Source: Sulfuritalea sp.
GTDB lineage: Bacteria > Pseudomonadota > Gammaproteobacteria > Burkholderiales > Rhodocyclaceae
Direction of reading: 5' to 3'
DNA length: 64,000 nucleotides
NCBI GenBank assembly: GCA_016710465.1
Contig: JADJVS010000012.1
Location: 124,001 to 188,000 of the forward strand
Below the pieces are notes generated by a model. That model was not told the DNA's origin. It saw only the letters and a list, made by a program, of their open reading frames with translations, and ran no database searches. Shown here in pieces: positions 16,819 through 26,451 of the stretch; positions within the stretch are counted from its first letter, which is position 1, and each line of letters begins with the position of its first letter. A program made the translations under genes and the position numbers.

Positions 16819-17883
16819 TCACTTCACGATGGCGTTGAGCTCGCCCTTCTTGTAGCGCTCGGCCATCGCATCCATCGAGATTGACTTGATCTTCGCCGCC
16901 TGGCCGGCGCAGCCGAAGGCCTCGTAGCGGGCCTTGCAGATCGCCTTCATGGCCTTGCGCGCCTCGGCCAGGTACTTGCGCGGATCGAAGTTCTTGCGGT
17001 CCTTGTTCATGAACTGGCGGATCGCGCCGGTGGAGGCCATGCGCAGGTCGGTGTCGATGTTGATCTTGCGCACGCCGTGCTTGATGCCCTCGACGATTTC
17101 TTCCACGGGAACGCCATAGGTCGCGCCCATGTCGCCGCCGTTCTCGTTGATGATCTTCAGCCAGTCCTGCGGCACCGACGACGAGCCGTGCATCACCAGA
17201 TGGGTGTTGGGGATGCGGGCGTGGATTTCCTTGATGCGGTCGATGCGCAGCACCGCGCCCGTCGGCGGACGGGTGAACTTGTAGGCGCCGTGGCTGGTGC
17301 CGATGGCGATCGCCAGGGCATCAACGCCGGTGGCCTTGACGAACTCGGCGGCTTCGTTGGGGTCGGTCAGCAATTGGTCATGCGACAGCGCGCCTTCGGC
17401 GCCGTGGCCGTCTTCCTTCTCGCCCATGCCGGTTTCCAGCGAGCCCAGGCAGCCCAGTTCGCCCTCGACCGAAACGCCGATGGCGTGGGCGATGTCGACC
17501 ACGTGGCGGGTCACCTTGCTGTTGTAGTCGAAGCTGGCCGGGGTCTTGGCATCTTCCATCAGGGAGCCGTCCATCATCACACTGGAAAAGCCCGAGCGCA
17601 TCGACTGGATGCAGATCGACGGGCTGGCGCCGTGGTCCTGGTGCATCACGATCGGGATGTCGGGATGGGTTTCGATCGCCGCCTCGATCAGGTGGCGCAG
17701 ATAGGGCTCGCCGGCGTATTTGCGGGCGCCGGCCGAGCCCTGCATGATCACCGGGCTGTTGGTCTCCTGGGCGGCTTCCATGATGGCCTGGATCTGCTCC
17801 AGGTTGTTGACGTTGAAGGCCGGCAGGCCGTAGCCGTTTTCGGCGGCGTGATCGAGCAACTGGCGCATGGATACGAGTGGCAT
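16819..17883 (-). CDS. fba: Class II fructose-1,6/sedoheptulose-1,7-bisphosphate aldolase
   Basis: Zinc aldolase condensing DHAP with GAP or erythrose-4-P in the Calvin cycle and gluconeogenesis. The start at 17883 (MPLVSMRQLLDHAAE) has ribosome site GGAGATAG. Class II signatures include VMHQDHGAS, EGELGCLGSLETGMG and the catalytic GTSHGAYKF and HGSSSVP segments. Length 354 aa is typical of the Calvin-cycle subtype (CbbA). It is the last gene of the operon, 41 nt after pyk. Confidence 0.95.
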   Translation of the reverse strand: MPLVSMRQLLDHAAENGYGLPAFNVNNLEQIQAIMEAAQETNSPVIMQGSAGARKYAGEPYLRHLIEAAIETHPDIPIVMHQDHGASPSICIQSMRSGFSSVMMDGSLMEDAKTPASFDYNSKVTRHVVDIAHAIGVSVEGELGCLGSLETGMGEKEDGHGAEGALSHDQLLTDPNEAAEFVKATGVDALAIAIGTSHGAYKFTRPPTGAVLRIDRIKEIHARIPNTHLVMHGSSSVPQDWLKIINENGGDMGATYGVPVEEIVEGIKHGVRKINIDTDLRMASTGAIRQFMNKDRKNFDPRKYLAEARKAMKAICKARYEAFGCAGQAAKIKSISMDAMAERYKKGELNAIVK

Positions 17884-17924
17884 GGCTATCTCCTGTTTAT
17901 GAATTTTGCACGATTGGACGGCGG

Positions 17925-19369
<1,445 letters not shown>

Positions 19370-19373
<4 letters not shown>

Positions 19374-20554
19374 CCAGCCGCCCGTTGTTCGAGCATGGCC
19401 ACGGCCGGCAAGACCTTGCCTTCCAGATACTCGAGGAACGCGCCACCCGCCGTCGAGATGTAGGAGACCTTGTCGTAGATGTCGTACTTCTGGATCGCGG
19501 CGATGGTGTCGCCGCCGCCGGCCAGGGTGAAGGCCTTGGTGTTGGCGATGGCCATGGCGATGGCCTTGGTGCCGGCGCCGAACTGGTCGAACTCGAAAAC
19601 GCCGACCGGGCCGTTCCAGACCACGGTACCGGCATTCATGATGATGTCGACCAATTCCTGCGCCGACTTCTCGCCGATGTCGAAAATCATGTCGTCGTCG
19701 CTCACCTCGCCCGCGCCCTTGCGCACCGCCGGCTCGGCGGCGTCGAACTTCTTGCCGCAGACCACGTCGACCGCGATCGGGATGGTCGCGCCGCGCGCCG
19801 TCATCTTCTTCATCAGCGCCTGCGCCGTGGGCACCAGATCGTCCTCGCACAGCGACTTGCCGACGTTCTTGCCCGAGGCCTTGAGGAAGGTGTTGGCGAT
19901 GCCGCCGCCGACCACCATCTGATCAACCTTGTCGGACAGCGATTCGAGCACGGTGAGTTTGGTGGACACCTTGGAGCCGCCGACGATGGCCACCATCGGC
20001 CGCGCCGGATTGGCCAGCGCCTTTTGCAGGGCCTCGAGTTCCGCGGCTACCAGCAGGCCGGCGCAGGCGGCCGGTGCAAACTGCGCCACGCCGTAGGTCG
20101 AGGCCTCGGCGCGGTGGGCGGTGCCGAAGGCGTCCATGACAAACAGGTCGCACAGCGCGGCGTACCTCCTGGCCGTCGCCTCGACGTTCTTCTTTTCGCC
20201 CTTGTTGAAGCGGCAGTTCTCCAGCAGCACGACTTCGCCGGCGGCAACGTCGAATCCACCGTCAACCCAGTCGCGGATCACACGCACCGGCTTGCCCAGC
20301 TTCTTGGCCATGACGTCGGCCACCGGCTGGAGCGAGTTTTCCTCGGCATACACGCCCTCTTCCGGGCGTCCGAGGTGCGAGGTCACCATGACTTTGGCAC
20401 CCGCCTTGAGGCAAAACTCGATGGTCGGCATCGATGCCGTGATGCGGGCATCGGAGGTGACCTTGCCATCCTTGACCGGCACGTTGAGGTCGGCGCGAAT
20501 GAAGACGCGCTTTCCTGCCAGGTCGAAATCGGAAAGACGCTTGAAGCTGGCCAT
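19370..20554 (-). CDS. pgk: Phosphoglycerate kinase
   Basis: Uses ATP to convert 3-phosphoglycerate to 1,3-bisphosphoglycerate in the Calvin cycle. Segments RVFIRADLNVPVKDG, TSHLGRPEEG, AIVGGSKVSTKL and the C-terminal STAGGAFLEYLEGK are all present. Length 394 aa is normal. It overlaps pyk by 4 nt and follows gap by 31 nt. Confidence 0.96.
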
Positions 20555-20585
20555 GTTTCTGTCCCCTGTCGTCCGTCCGCCGTCC

Positions 20586-21590
20586 TCAGCCCGCCACGTG
20601 CTTGACGAAGCGCAGCATGTTGCACGTATAGCCGTACTCGTTGTCGTACCAGGCGACGACCTTGACGAAGGTCGAGTCCAGCGCGATGCCGGCTTCGGCG
20701 TCGAAGGTGGACGGGGCCGGGCTGCCGCGGAAATCGGTGGCGACGACCTTCTCTTCGGTATAGCCGAGGATGCCCTTCATCGCCCCCTGCGAGGCGGCCT
20801 TCATGGCTGCGCAGATGTCGGCGTAGGAGGCTTCCTTGTTCAGTTCCACCGTCAGGTCGACCACCGACACGTCGGAGGTCGGCACGCGGAAGGACATGCC
20901 GGTCAGCTTTTTGTTGAGTTCCGGGATCACCACGCCGACGGCCTTGGCGGCGCCGGTCGAGGACGGGATGATATTTTCGAGGATACCGCGGCCGCCACGC
21001 CAGTCCTTGTTGGACGGGCCGTCGACGGTCTTCTGCGTTGCCGTGGCGGCATGCACCGTGGTCATCAGGCCGCGCTTGATACCCCAGTTGTCATGCAGCA
21101 CCTTGGCCACCGGTGCCAGGCAGTTGGTGGTGCAGGAGGCGGCGGAGACAATTTTCTCGCCGGCGTACTTGGTGTGGTTGACGCCGAAGACGAACATCGG
21201 CGTATCGTCCTTCGAGGGTGCGGACTGCACGACCTTCTTGGCGCCGGCGGCGAGATGCTTCTCGCAACCTTCCTTGGTCAGGAACAGGCCGGTGGAATCG
21301 ATCACCAGGTCGGCGCCGATTTCGTTCCATTTCAGTTCGGCGGGGTCCTTGACCGCCGTAAGGCGGATCTTCCTGCCATTGACGATCAGGTTGCTGCCTT
21401 CAACGGCGACATCGCCCTTGAAGTTGCCGTGCACCGAGTCGTACTTGAGCATGTAGGCCAGGTAGTCGGGCTCCAGCAGGTCGTTGATGCCGACGATCTC
21501 GATGTCCGAGAACTCGGCTTCCCTGGCGACAGCGCGAAACACCATGCGGCCGATGCGACCGAAACCGTTGATACCGACTTTGATAGCCAT
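20586..21590 (-). CDS. gap: Glyceraldehyde-3-phosphate dehydrogenase, type I
   Basis: Interconverts 1,3-bisphosphoglycerate and glyceraldehyde-3-phosphate. The NAD-binding start is KVGINGFGRIGRMVFRA and the catalytic Cys is in SAASCTTNCLAP. Length 334 aa is normal. It lies between tkt (21 nt) and pgk (31 nt) in the Calvin operon, so the reductive direction is probably important. Confidence 0.96.
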   Translation of the reverse strand: MAIKVGINGFGRIGRMVFRAVAREAEFSDIEIVGINDLLEPDYLAYMLKYDSVHGNFKGDVAVEGSNLIVNGRKIRLTAVKDPAELKWNEIGADLVIDSTGLFLTKEGCEKHLAAGAKKVVQSAPSKDDTPMFVFGVNHTKYAGEKIVSAASCTTNCLAPVAKVLHDNWGIKRGLMTTVHAATATQKTVDGPSNKDWRGGRGILENIIPSSTGAAKAVGVVIPELNKKLTGMSFRVPTSDVSVVDLTVELNKEASYADICAAMKAASQGAMKGILGYTEEKVVATDFRGSPAPSTFDAEAGIALDSTFVKVVAWYDNEYGYTCNMLRFVKHVAG

Positions 21591-21611
21591 TTGGATGATC
21601 TCCCTGAGTGG

Positions 21612-23630
21612 TTAAATGAGCTTCTCTACTGCCTTCACGACATTGCCGGCCGTGAAGCCGAATTCCTTGAACAGTTGCCCCGCCGGCGCCGATTCGCCAA
21701 AACGGTCGAGGCCGATGACGACGCCGTCGAGGCCGACATACTTGTACCAGCCGTCGCTGACGCCGGCTTCGATGGCCACGCGCGGCACCCCCTTGGGCAG
21801 CACCGATTCACGATAGGCCGCGTCCTGGCGATCGAAGACATTGGTGCTGGGCATCGACACCACGCGCACCGGAATCTCAGCCTCCATCGCGGCCTGGGCC
21901 TTGAGGGCGACATCGACCTCGGAGCCGGTGGCGATGATCACCGCCTTGGGCTTGCCGCCCTTGGCTTCCGAAATCACGTAGCCGCCGCGCGCGATGTTGG
22001 CGATGGTGGCCGCGTCGCGCGGCACGAAGGGCAGGTTCTGGCGCGACAGGCACAGCGAACTCGGACCGTTCAGCTTTTCCACGGCCGAGGTCCAGGCCAC
22101 CATGGTTTCCACCGTGTCACAGGGACGCCAGACGTCCATGTTGGGAATCATGCGCAGCGTGGCGGTCTGCTCCACCGGCTGGTGGGTCGGGCCGTCTTCG
22201 CCGAGGCCGATCGAATCGTGGGTGAATACATGGATCACGCGCTGCTTCATCAGCGCCGCCATGCGCAGGGCATTGCGCGCATATTCGGAGAACATCAGGA
22301 AGGTGCCGCCGAAGGGCAGCAGGCCGCCGTGCAGCGCCATGCCGTTCATGATCGCGGCCATGCCGAACTCGCGCACGCCGTAGGAAATGTAATTGCCGGT
22401 GCTCTTGCCGGAAACGGCCTTGCAACCCGTCCAGTTGGTCAGGTTGGAACCGGTCAGGTCGGCAGAGCCGCCGAGGAACTCGGGCAGCGCCGGCGCCAGG
22501 GCGTTGATGGCGATCTGCGAGGCCTTGCGCGTGGCGACGGTTTCGGCCTTGGCGTTGGCGCCGTCGATGGCCTTCTTCGCATGCTCGGCCCAGTTGGCCG
22601 GCAGTTGATTGGCCATGCGACGTTTGAACTCGGCGGCCTCGGCCGGAAATGCCTTGGCGTATGCGGCGAACTTGCTGTTCCAGTTGCCTTCGCGTTCGAC
22701 GCCCAGCTTCTTCGCATCCCAACCGGCATAGACGTCCTGCGGAATCTCGAACGGGGCATGCGCCCAGCCCATGTGGGCGCGTGCGGCGGCAATCTCCGCA
22801 TCGCCCAGCGGCGCGCCATGCACATCGTGGGTGCCGGCCTTGTTGGGCGAACCGAGGCCGATTACTGTCTTGCAGCAGATCAGGGAAGGCTTGTCGGTGA
22901 CGGCCTTGGCAGCCTCGATGGCGGCATTGATGGCCGCCGGGTCATGGCCGTCGACGTTCGGCACCACGTGCCAGCCGTAGGCCTCGAAACGCTGCGGGGT
23001 GTTGTCCGTGAACCAGCCTTCGACGTGGCCGTCGATGGAAATGCCGTTGTCGTCCCAGAAGGCGACCAGCTTGCCCAGGCCCCAGGTGCCGGCCAGCGCG
23101 CAGGACTCGTGCGAAATGCCTTCCATCAGACAGCCGTCGCCGAGGAAGACATAGGTGCGATGGTCGACGATCTCGTGACCGGGCCGGTTGAACTCGTTGG
23201 CCAGCAGCTTCTCGGCCATGGCCATGCCGACGGCGTTGGTGATGCCCTGGCCGAGCGGACCGGTGGTGGTCTCGACGCCGGGTGCGTAGCCATACTCCGG
23301 GTGGCCGGGAGTCTTGCTGTGCAACTGGCGGAAATTCTTCAGGTCATCGATTGATAGCTCGTAGCCGGTCAGGTGCAGCAGCGAATAGAGCAGCATCGAG
23401 CCGTGGCCGTTGGACAGCACGAAGCGGTCGCGGTCGGCCCACTTCGGGTTGGCCGGGTTGTGGCGCAGGTGGCGGTTCCACAGCACTTCGGCGATCTCGG
23501 CCATGCCCATGGGCGCGCCGGGATGGCCGGAATTGGCCTTTTGCACGCCATCCATGGCGAGGGCGCGGATGGCATTGGACAGCGGGGAACCGACGGGAGC
23601 GGTAACGGGCGGAACGGACATGTTGGTCAT
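21612..23630 (-). CDS. tkt: Transketolase
   Basis: Thiamine-diphosphate enzyme moving two-carbon units between sugar phosphates in RuBP regeneration. Segments ANSGHPGAPMG, the ThDP motif FLGDGCLMEG followed by the WDDNGISIDG segment, and GLGEDGPTHQPVEQ are intact. 672 aa. Start at 23630, or at a second Met three codons in (MSVPPVTAP); the sequence does not decide. It is preceded by a structured 113-nt gap after prk. Confidence 0.95.
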   Translation of the reverse strand: MTNMSVPPVTAPVGSPLSNAIRALAMDGVQKANSGHPGAPMGMAEIAEVLWNRHLRHNPANPKWADRDRFVLSNGHGSMLLYSLLHLTGYELSIDDLKNFRQLHSKTPGHPEYGYAPGVETTTGPLGQGITNAVGMAMAEKLLANEFNRPGHEIVDHRTYVFLGDGCLMEGISHESCALAGTWGLGKLVAFWDDNGISIDGHVEGWFTDNTPQRFEAYGWHVVPNVDGHDPAAINAAIEAAKAVTDKPSLICCKTVIGLGSPNKAGTHDVHGAPLGDAEIAAARAHMGWAHAPFEIPQDVYAGWDAKKLGVEREGNWNSKFAAYAKAFPAEAAEFKRRMANQLPANWAEHAKKAIDGANAKAETVATRKASQIAINALAPALPEFLGGSADLTGSNLTNWTGCKAVSGKSTGNYISYGVREFGMAAIMNGMALHGGLLPFGGTFLMFSEYARNALRMAALMKQRVIHVFTHDSIGLGEDGPTHQPVEQTATLRMIPNMDVWRPCDTVETMVAWTSAVEKLNGPSSLCLSRQNLPFVPRDAATIANIARGGYVISEAKGGKPKAVIIATGSEVDVALKAQAAMEAEIPVRVVSMPSTNVFDRQDAAYRESVLPKGVPRVAIEAGVSDGWYKYVGLDGVVIGLDRFGESAPAGQLFKEFGFTAGNVVKAVEKLI

Positions 23631-23674
23631 GGCGGCTCAAGGGAAGGACGGCCGGGAGATATCCCGTCCGGTGA

Positions 23675-23700
23675 GCCCGGTATTATCGGCGAAACCGGGC
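23675..23700. other. Hairpin in the prk-tkt gap
   Basis: Stem GCCCGGT (23675-23681) / ACCGGGC (23694-23700). A second possible stem GGACGG/CCGTCC lies at about 23646-23669. The loop contains a GATAAT on the minus strand. There is no U-run, so it may be a processing/stability element or cover a weak internal promoter for tkt rather than a terminator. Confidence 0.35.
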
Positions 23701-23743
23701 AGATCGCGCTAGCAGGCTAGCCAGGTGCTTGATTCAACGGTGA

Positions 23744-24616
23744 TCAGGCGCGCTTGCTGTTTTCGATCAGGCGCAGGATCAGCGGCGTGAAGATCAACTG
23801 CATCGCCAGTTCCATCTTGCCGCCGGGCACCACGATGATGTTTGGCCGCGACATGAAGGAGTCGTGGATCATCGACAGCAGGTAGGGAAAGTCGATGCCC
23901 TTGGGATTGGCGAAGCGGATCACCACGAAGCTTTCGTCGGCGGTCGGGATGTCGCGGGCGATGAAGGGATTCGAGGTATCGACCGTCGGCACGCGCTGGA
24001 AATTGATGTGGGTGCGCGAGAACTGCGGCGTGATGTAGTTGATGTAGTCCGGCATGCGGCGCAGGATGGTGTCGACCACGGCCTCGGTCGAATAGCCGCG
24101 CTGGTTCTTGTCGCGATGCAGTTTCTGTATCCACTCGAGGTTGACCGTCGGCACCACGCCCACCAGCAGGTCGGCATGCTGGGCGACGTTGACCTTGTCG
24201 CTCACCGCCGCGCCGTGCAAGCCCTCATAGAACATCAGGTCGGTGCCCTCGGGAATGTCGGCCCAGGGCGTGAATTCGCCGGACTGCTGGCCGTACGGGG
24301 CAGCCTCTTCGGCATTGTGCAGGTACTTCCTGACCTTGCCCCTGCCGGTCTCGCCATAGCCCTTGAACAGGTCGGCCAGTTCCTCAAGCAGGTTGGCTTC
24401 CGGGCCAAAGTGGCTGAAGTGGTTGTTGCCCTTCTGGCGCGCTTCTTCCATCGCCACCTTCATCGCCTTGCGATCGTAGCGGTGGAAGGAATCGCCCTCG
24501 ACGATGGCGGCCCTGAGTTTCTCGCGGCGGAATACCAGGTCGAAGGATTTGGTGACGGTGGAGGTACCGGCGCCAGAGGACCCGGTGATGGCGACGATGG
24601 GATGCTTGACCGACAT
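23744..24616 (-). CDS. prk: Phosphoribulokinase
   Basis: Phosphorylates ribulose-5-phosphate to the RuBisCO substrate RuBP, specific to the Calvin cycle. The P-loop is GSSGAGTSTVT (residues 12-22), followed by VEGDSFHRYDR and MFYEGLHGA. 290 aa, the bacterial class I form. It lies 39 nt after fbp. Confidence 0.96.
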   Translation of the reverse strand: MSVKHPIVAITGSSGAGTSTVTKSFDLVFRREKLRAAIVEGDSFHRYDRKAMKVAMEEARQKGNNHFSHFGPEANLLEELADLFKGYGETGRGKVRKYLHNAEEAAPYGQQSGEFTPWADIPEGTDLMFYEGLHGAAVSDKVNVAQHADLLVGVVPTVNLEWIQKLHRDKNQRGYSTEAVVDTILRRMPDYINYITPQFSRTHINFQRVPTVDTSNPFIARDIPTADESFVVIRFANPKGIDFPYLLSMIHDSFMSRPNIIVVPGGKMELAMQLIFTPLILRLIENSKRA

Positions 24617-24655
24617 GGCGTGTACTCCTGATTTGAATTCCTGGCGGGTTTCCGT

Positions 24656-25747
24656 CTATTGGGTGCGGAACAGCGAACGGGTGCCGAACAGCGGCGAATT
24701 GAAACCCTCGGCATCCTTGCCGCTGACGTAATCCTGATGGTAGCGTGCGACGCGCTCGACTTCGTTGATCGAACCAAAGATCAAGGGCACGCGCTGGTGC
24801 AGGTCCTCGGGCGCGATGTCCATGACGCGCTGGCGCCCGGTGGTTGCCGCACCGCCGGCCTGCTCGATGATGAAGGCGATCGGATTCGCCTCGTACATCA
24901 GGCGCAGGCGTCCTGGTTTGGACGGATCCTTGTTGTCCCTGGGGTACATGAAGATGCCGCCACGGGTCAGGATGCGGAAGGTCTCGGCCACCAGCGAGGC
25001 GACCCAGCGCATGTTGAAATCCTTGCCGCGCGGCCCGGTCTTGCCGGCCAGGCATTCCTCGACATAGCGCTTCACCGGCGGCTCCCAGAAGCGCTCGTTG
25101 GAGGCATTGATGGCGAACTCGCGGGCGTCGGCATCGATGCGCATCCGCGGATGGGTCAGGATGAAGGCGCCGATGTCGCGATCCAGCGTGAAGCCGTCGA
25201 CGCCATCGCCGGTGGTCAGCACCAGCATGGTCGACGGGCCGTAGAGGGCGAAACCGGCGCAGACCTGCTGCGTCCCCGGCTGCATGAAATCGTCGACCGT
25301 AGCGTCCTGGCCAGGATTCGGCGCGCGCAGGATGGAAAAAACAGTGCCCACCGTCAGATTCACGTCGATGTTCGAGCTGCCGTCGAGCGGATCGAAAACC
25401 AGCAGGTATTTCCCCCGCTTGCAGTGCGCGGGAAGCCGGTAGACCTCTTCCATTTCCTCGGAGGCCATGCCGGCCAGATGACCGGCCCACTGGTTTTCCT
25501 GAAGCATGATGTCGTTGCTCAGCACATCGAGCTTCTTTTGCACCTCGCCCTGGACATTGACCGAGCCGCCCTCATCGCCGGCGTTGCCCAGCGCGCCCAC
25601 CAGAGCCCCTTTGTTGACCTGGTTGGAGATGATCTTGATCGCCGTCGCCAGCGAGTTGAGGAGGCCCGAAAACTCGCCCGAGGCGCCCGGATGCTTGTGC
25701 TCGGCCTCGATGGTGTAGCGCGTCAGTGTGATGCGTCCGTGTTGCAT
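24656..25747 (-). CDS. fbp: Fructose-1,6-bisphosphatase class I
   Basis: Hydrolyses fructose-1,6-bisphosphate (and probably sedoheptulose bisphosphate) in RuBP regeneration. The start MQHGRITLTRY at 25747 fits the family; an upstream Met at 25855 would overlap the promoter. The metal-binding FDPLDGSSNIDVN is present. 363 aa. First gene of the seven-gene operon, downstream of a CbbR-type operator. Confidence 0.95.
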   Translation of the reverse strand: MQHGRITLTRYTIEAEHKHPGASGEFSGLLNSLATAIKIISNQVNKGALVGALGNAGDEGGSVNVQGEVQKKLDVLSNDIMLQENQWAGHLAGMASEEMEEVYRLPAHCKRGKYLLVFDPLDGSSNIDVNLTVGTVFSILRAPNPGQDATVDDFMQPGTQQVCAGFALYGPSTMLVLTTGDGVDGFTLDRDIGAFILTHPRMRIDADAREFAINASNERFWEPPVKRYVEECLAGKTGPRGKDFNMRWVASLVAETFRILTRGGIFMYPRDNKDPSKPGRLRLMYEANPIAFIIEQAGGAATTGRQRVMDIAPEDLHQRVPLIFGSINEVERVARYHQDYVSGKDAEGFNSPLFGTRSLFRTQ

Positions 25748-25821
25748 GGGTCTCGCTCCCCTGTTGTGCCGTCCCGCCCTTGGCAAGGCGCCGGCTTTCC
25801 CGACCATGTTCCCGAGCGGAC

Positions 25822-25877
25822 AATGTAGCCGGATCGAACTATAAGCACCATTCACTTTTTCTTATTTCGTCAATAAG
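25822..25877 (-). promoter_or_regulatory. fbp operon promoter with two-box CbbR-type operator
   Basis: The + strand has TAAGCACCATTCA (25842-25854), a 6-nt spacer and CTTAT-N7-ATAAG (25861-25877). Toward fbp a -10 TACATT (25822-25827) lies exactly 14 nt past the proximal box, so the box covers a poor -35, as for an activator-dependent LysR-type promoter. The same layout occurs at the cbbM and cbbY/cbbR promoters. Confidence 0.75.
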
Positions 25878-25971
25878 GAGCTTGCTGCGCCAGGCCAGGG
25901 CGCCACGGGACGCCGGGAATCCGCCGTCGCGGCGCTAGAATCCGGCGCAATCCCGCCGTGTAAGGCCACTG

Positions 25972-26406
25972 ATGCGTCGCGCCCTGTCCATCTTGCCGCT
26001 GCTGCTTTTCGGCGCCGCCCATGGCGCCGCCGACCCGCTTTCTCCGGTTGGCGCCTGGCGCACTTTCGACGATGTGACCAAGAAGCCCAAATCCGTCGTC
26101 CGCATCATCGAGAAGGACAGCGGCCTGATCGCGACGGTCGAAAAGTTCCTCGTTCCCGCAGCCGACCCGGCAAAGAAATGCACGGAATGCAGCGACGAGC
26201 GCAAGGACAAGCCCATCCTCGGCATGACCATCATGAGCGGCTTGAAGAAGGACGGCGACACCTGGAGCGGCGGCCGCATCCTCGACCCCGAGAACGGCAA
26301 GACCTACCGCTGCACGCTCAACCTGGTGGAACAGGGCCGCAAGCTGGAAATTCGCGGCTATGTCGGGATTTTCTTCCGCACCCAGGTCTGGGAGCGCATC
26401 GAGTAG
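25972..26406 (+). CDS. DUF2147 exported protein
   Basis: 144 aa with a signal peptide (residues 1-20, ending HGAA). The mature form begins SPVGAWRTFDDVTKKPKSVVRI, and GGRILDPENGKTY and the C-terminal LEIRGYVGIFFRTQVWER match DUF2147, a periplasmic lipocalin-like family of unknown role. It lies between the two cbb operons, divergent from fbp, and may share that control region. Confidence 0.85.
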   Translation: MRRALSILPLLLFGAAHGAADPLSPVGAWRTFDDVTKKPKSVVRIIEKDSGLIATVEKFLVPAADPAKKCTECSDERKDKPILGMTIMSGLKKDGDTWSGGRILDPENGKTYRCTLNLVEQGRKLEIRGYVGIFFRTQVWERIE

Positions 26407-26410
26407 CAAG

Positions 26411-26430
26411 AGTCGGCGCCGGCGCCACGG
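26411..26430 (+). repeat. Dispersed 20-nt repeat copy (intergenic)
   Basis: AGTCGGCGCCGGCGCCACGG, 17/20 to the core, starting 4 nt after the DUF2147 stop and before the convergent cbbO stop. Confidence 0.55.
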
Positions 26431-26451
26431 CGACGAGCAAGTCCGGCCGGC

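Noticed and set aside
20121..23354. A 1077-codon open frame on the + strand opposite pgk, gap and tkt
   Set aside because: It is the antisense of three intact, recognisable enzymes in GC-rich DNA; composition is His/Gly/Arg-rich without any domain.
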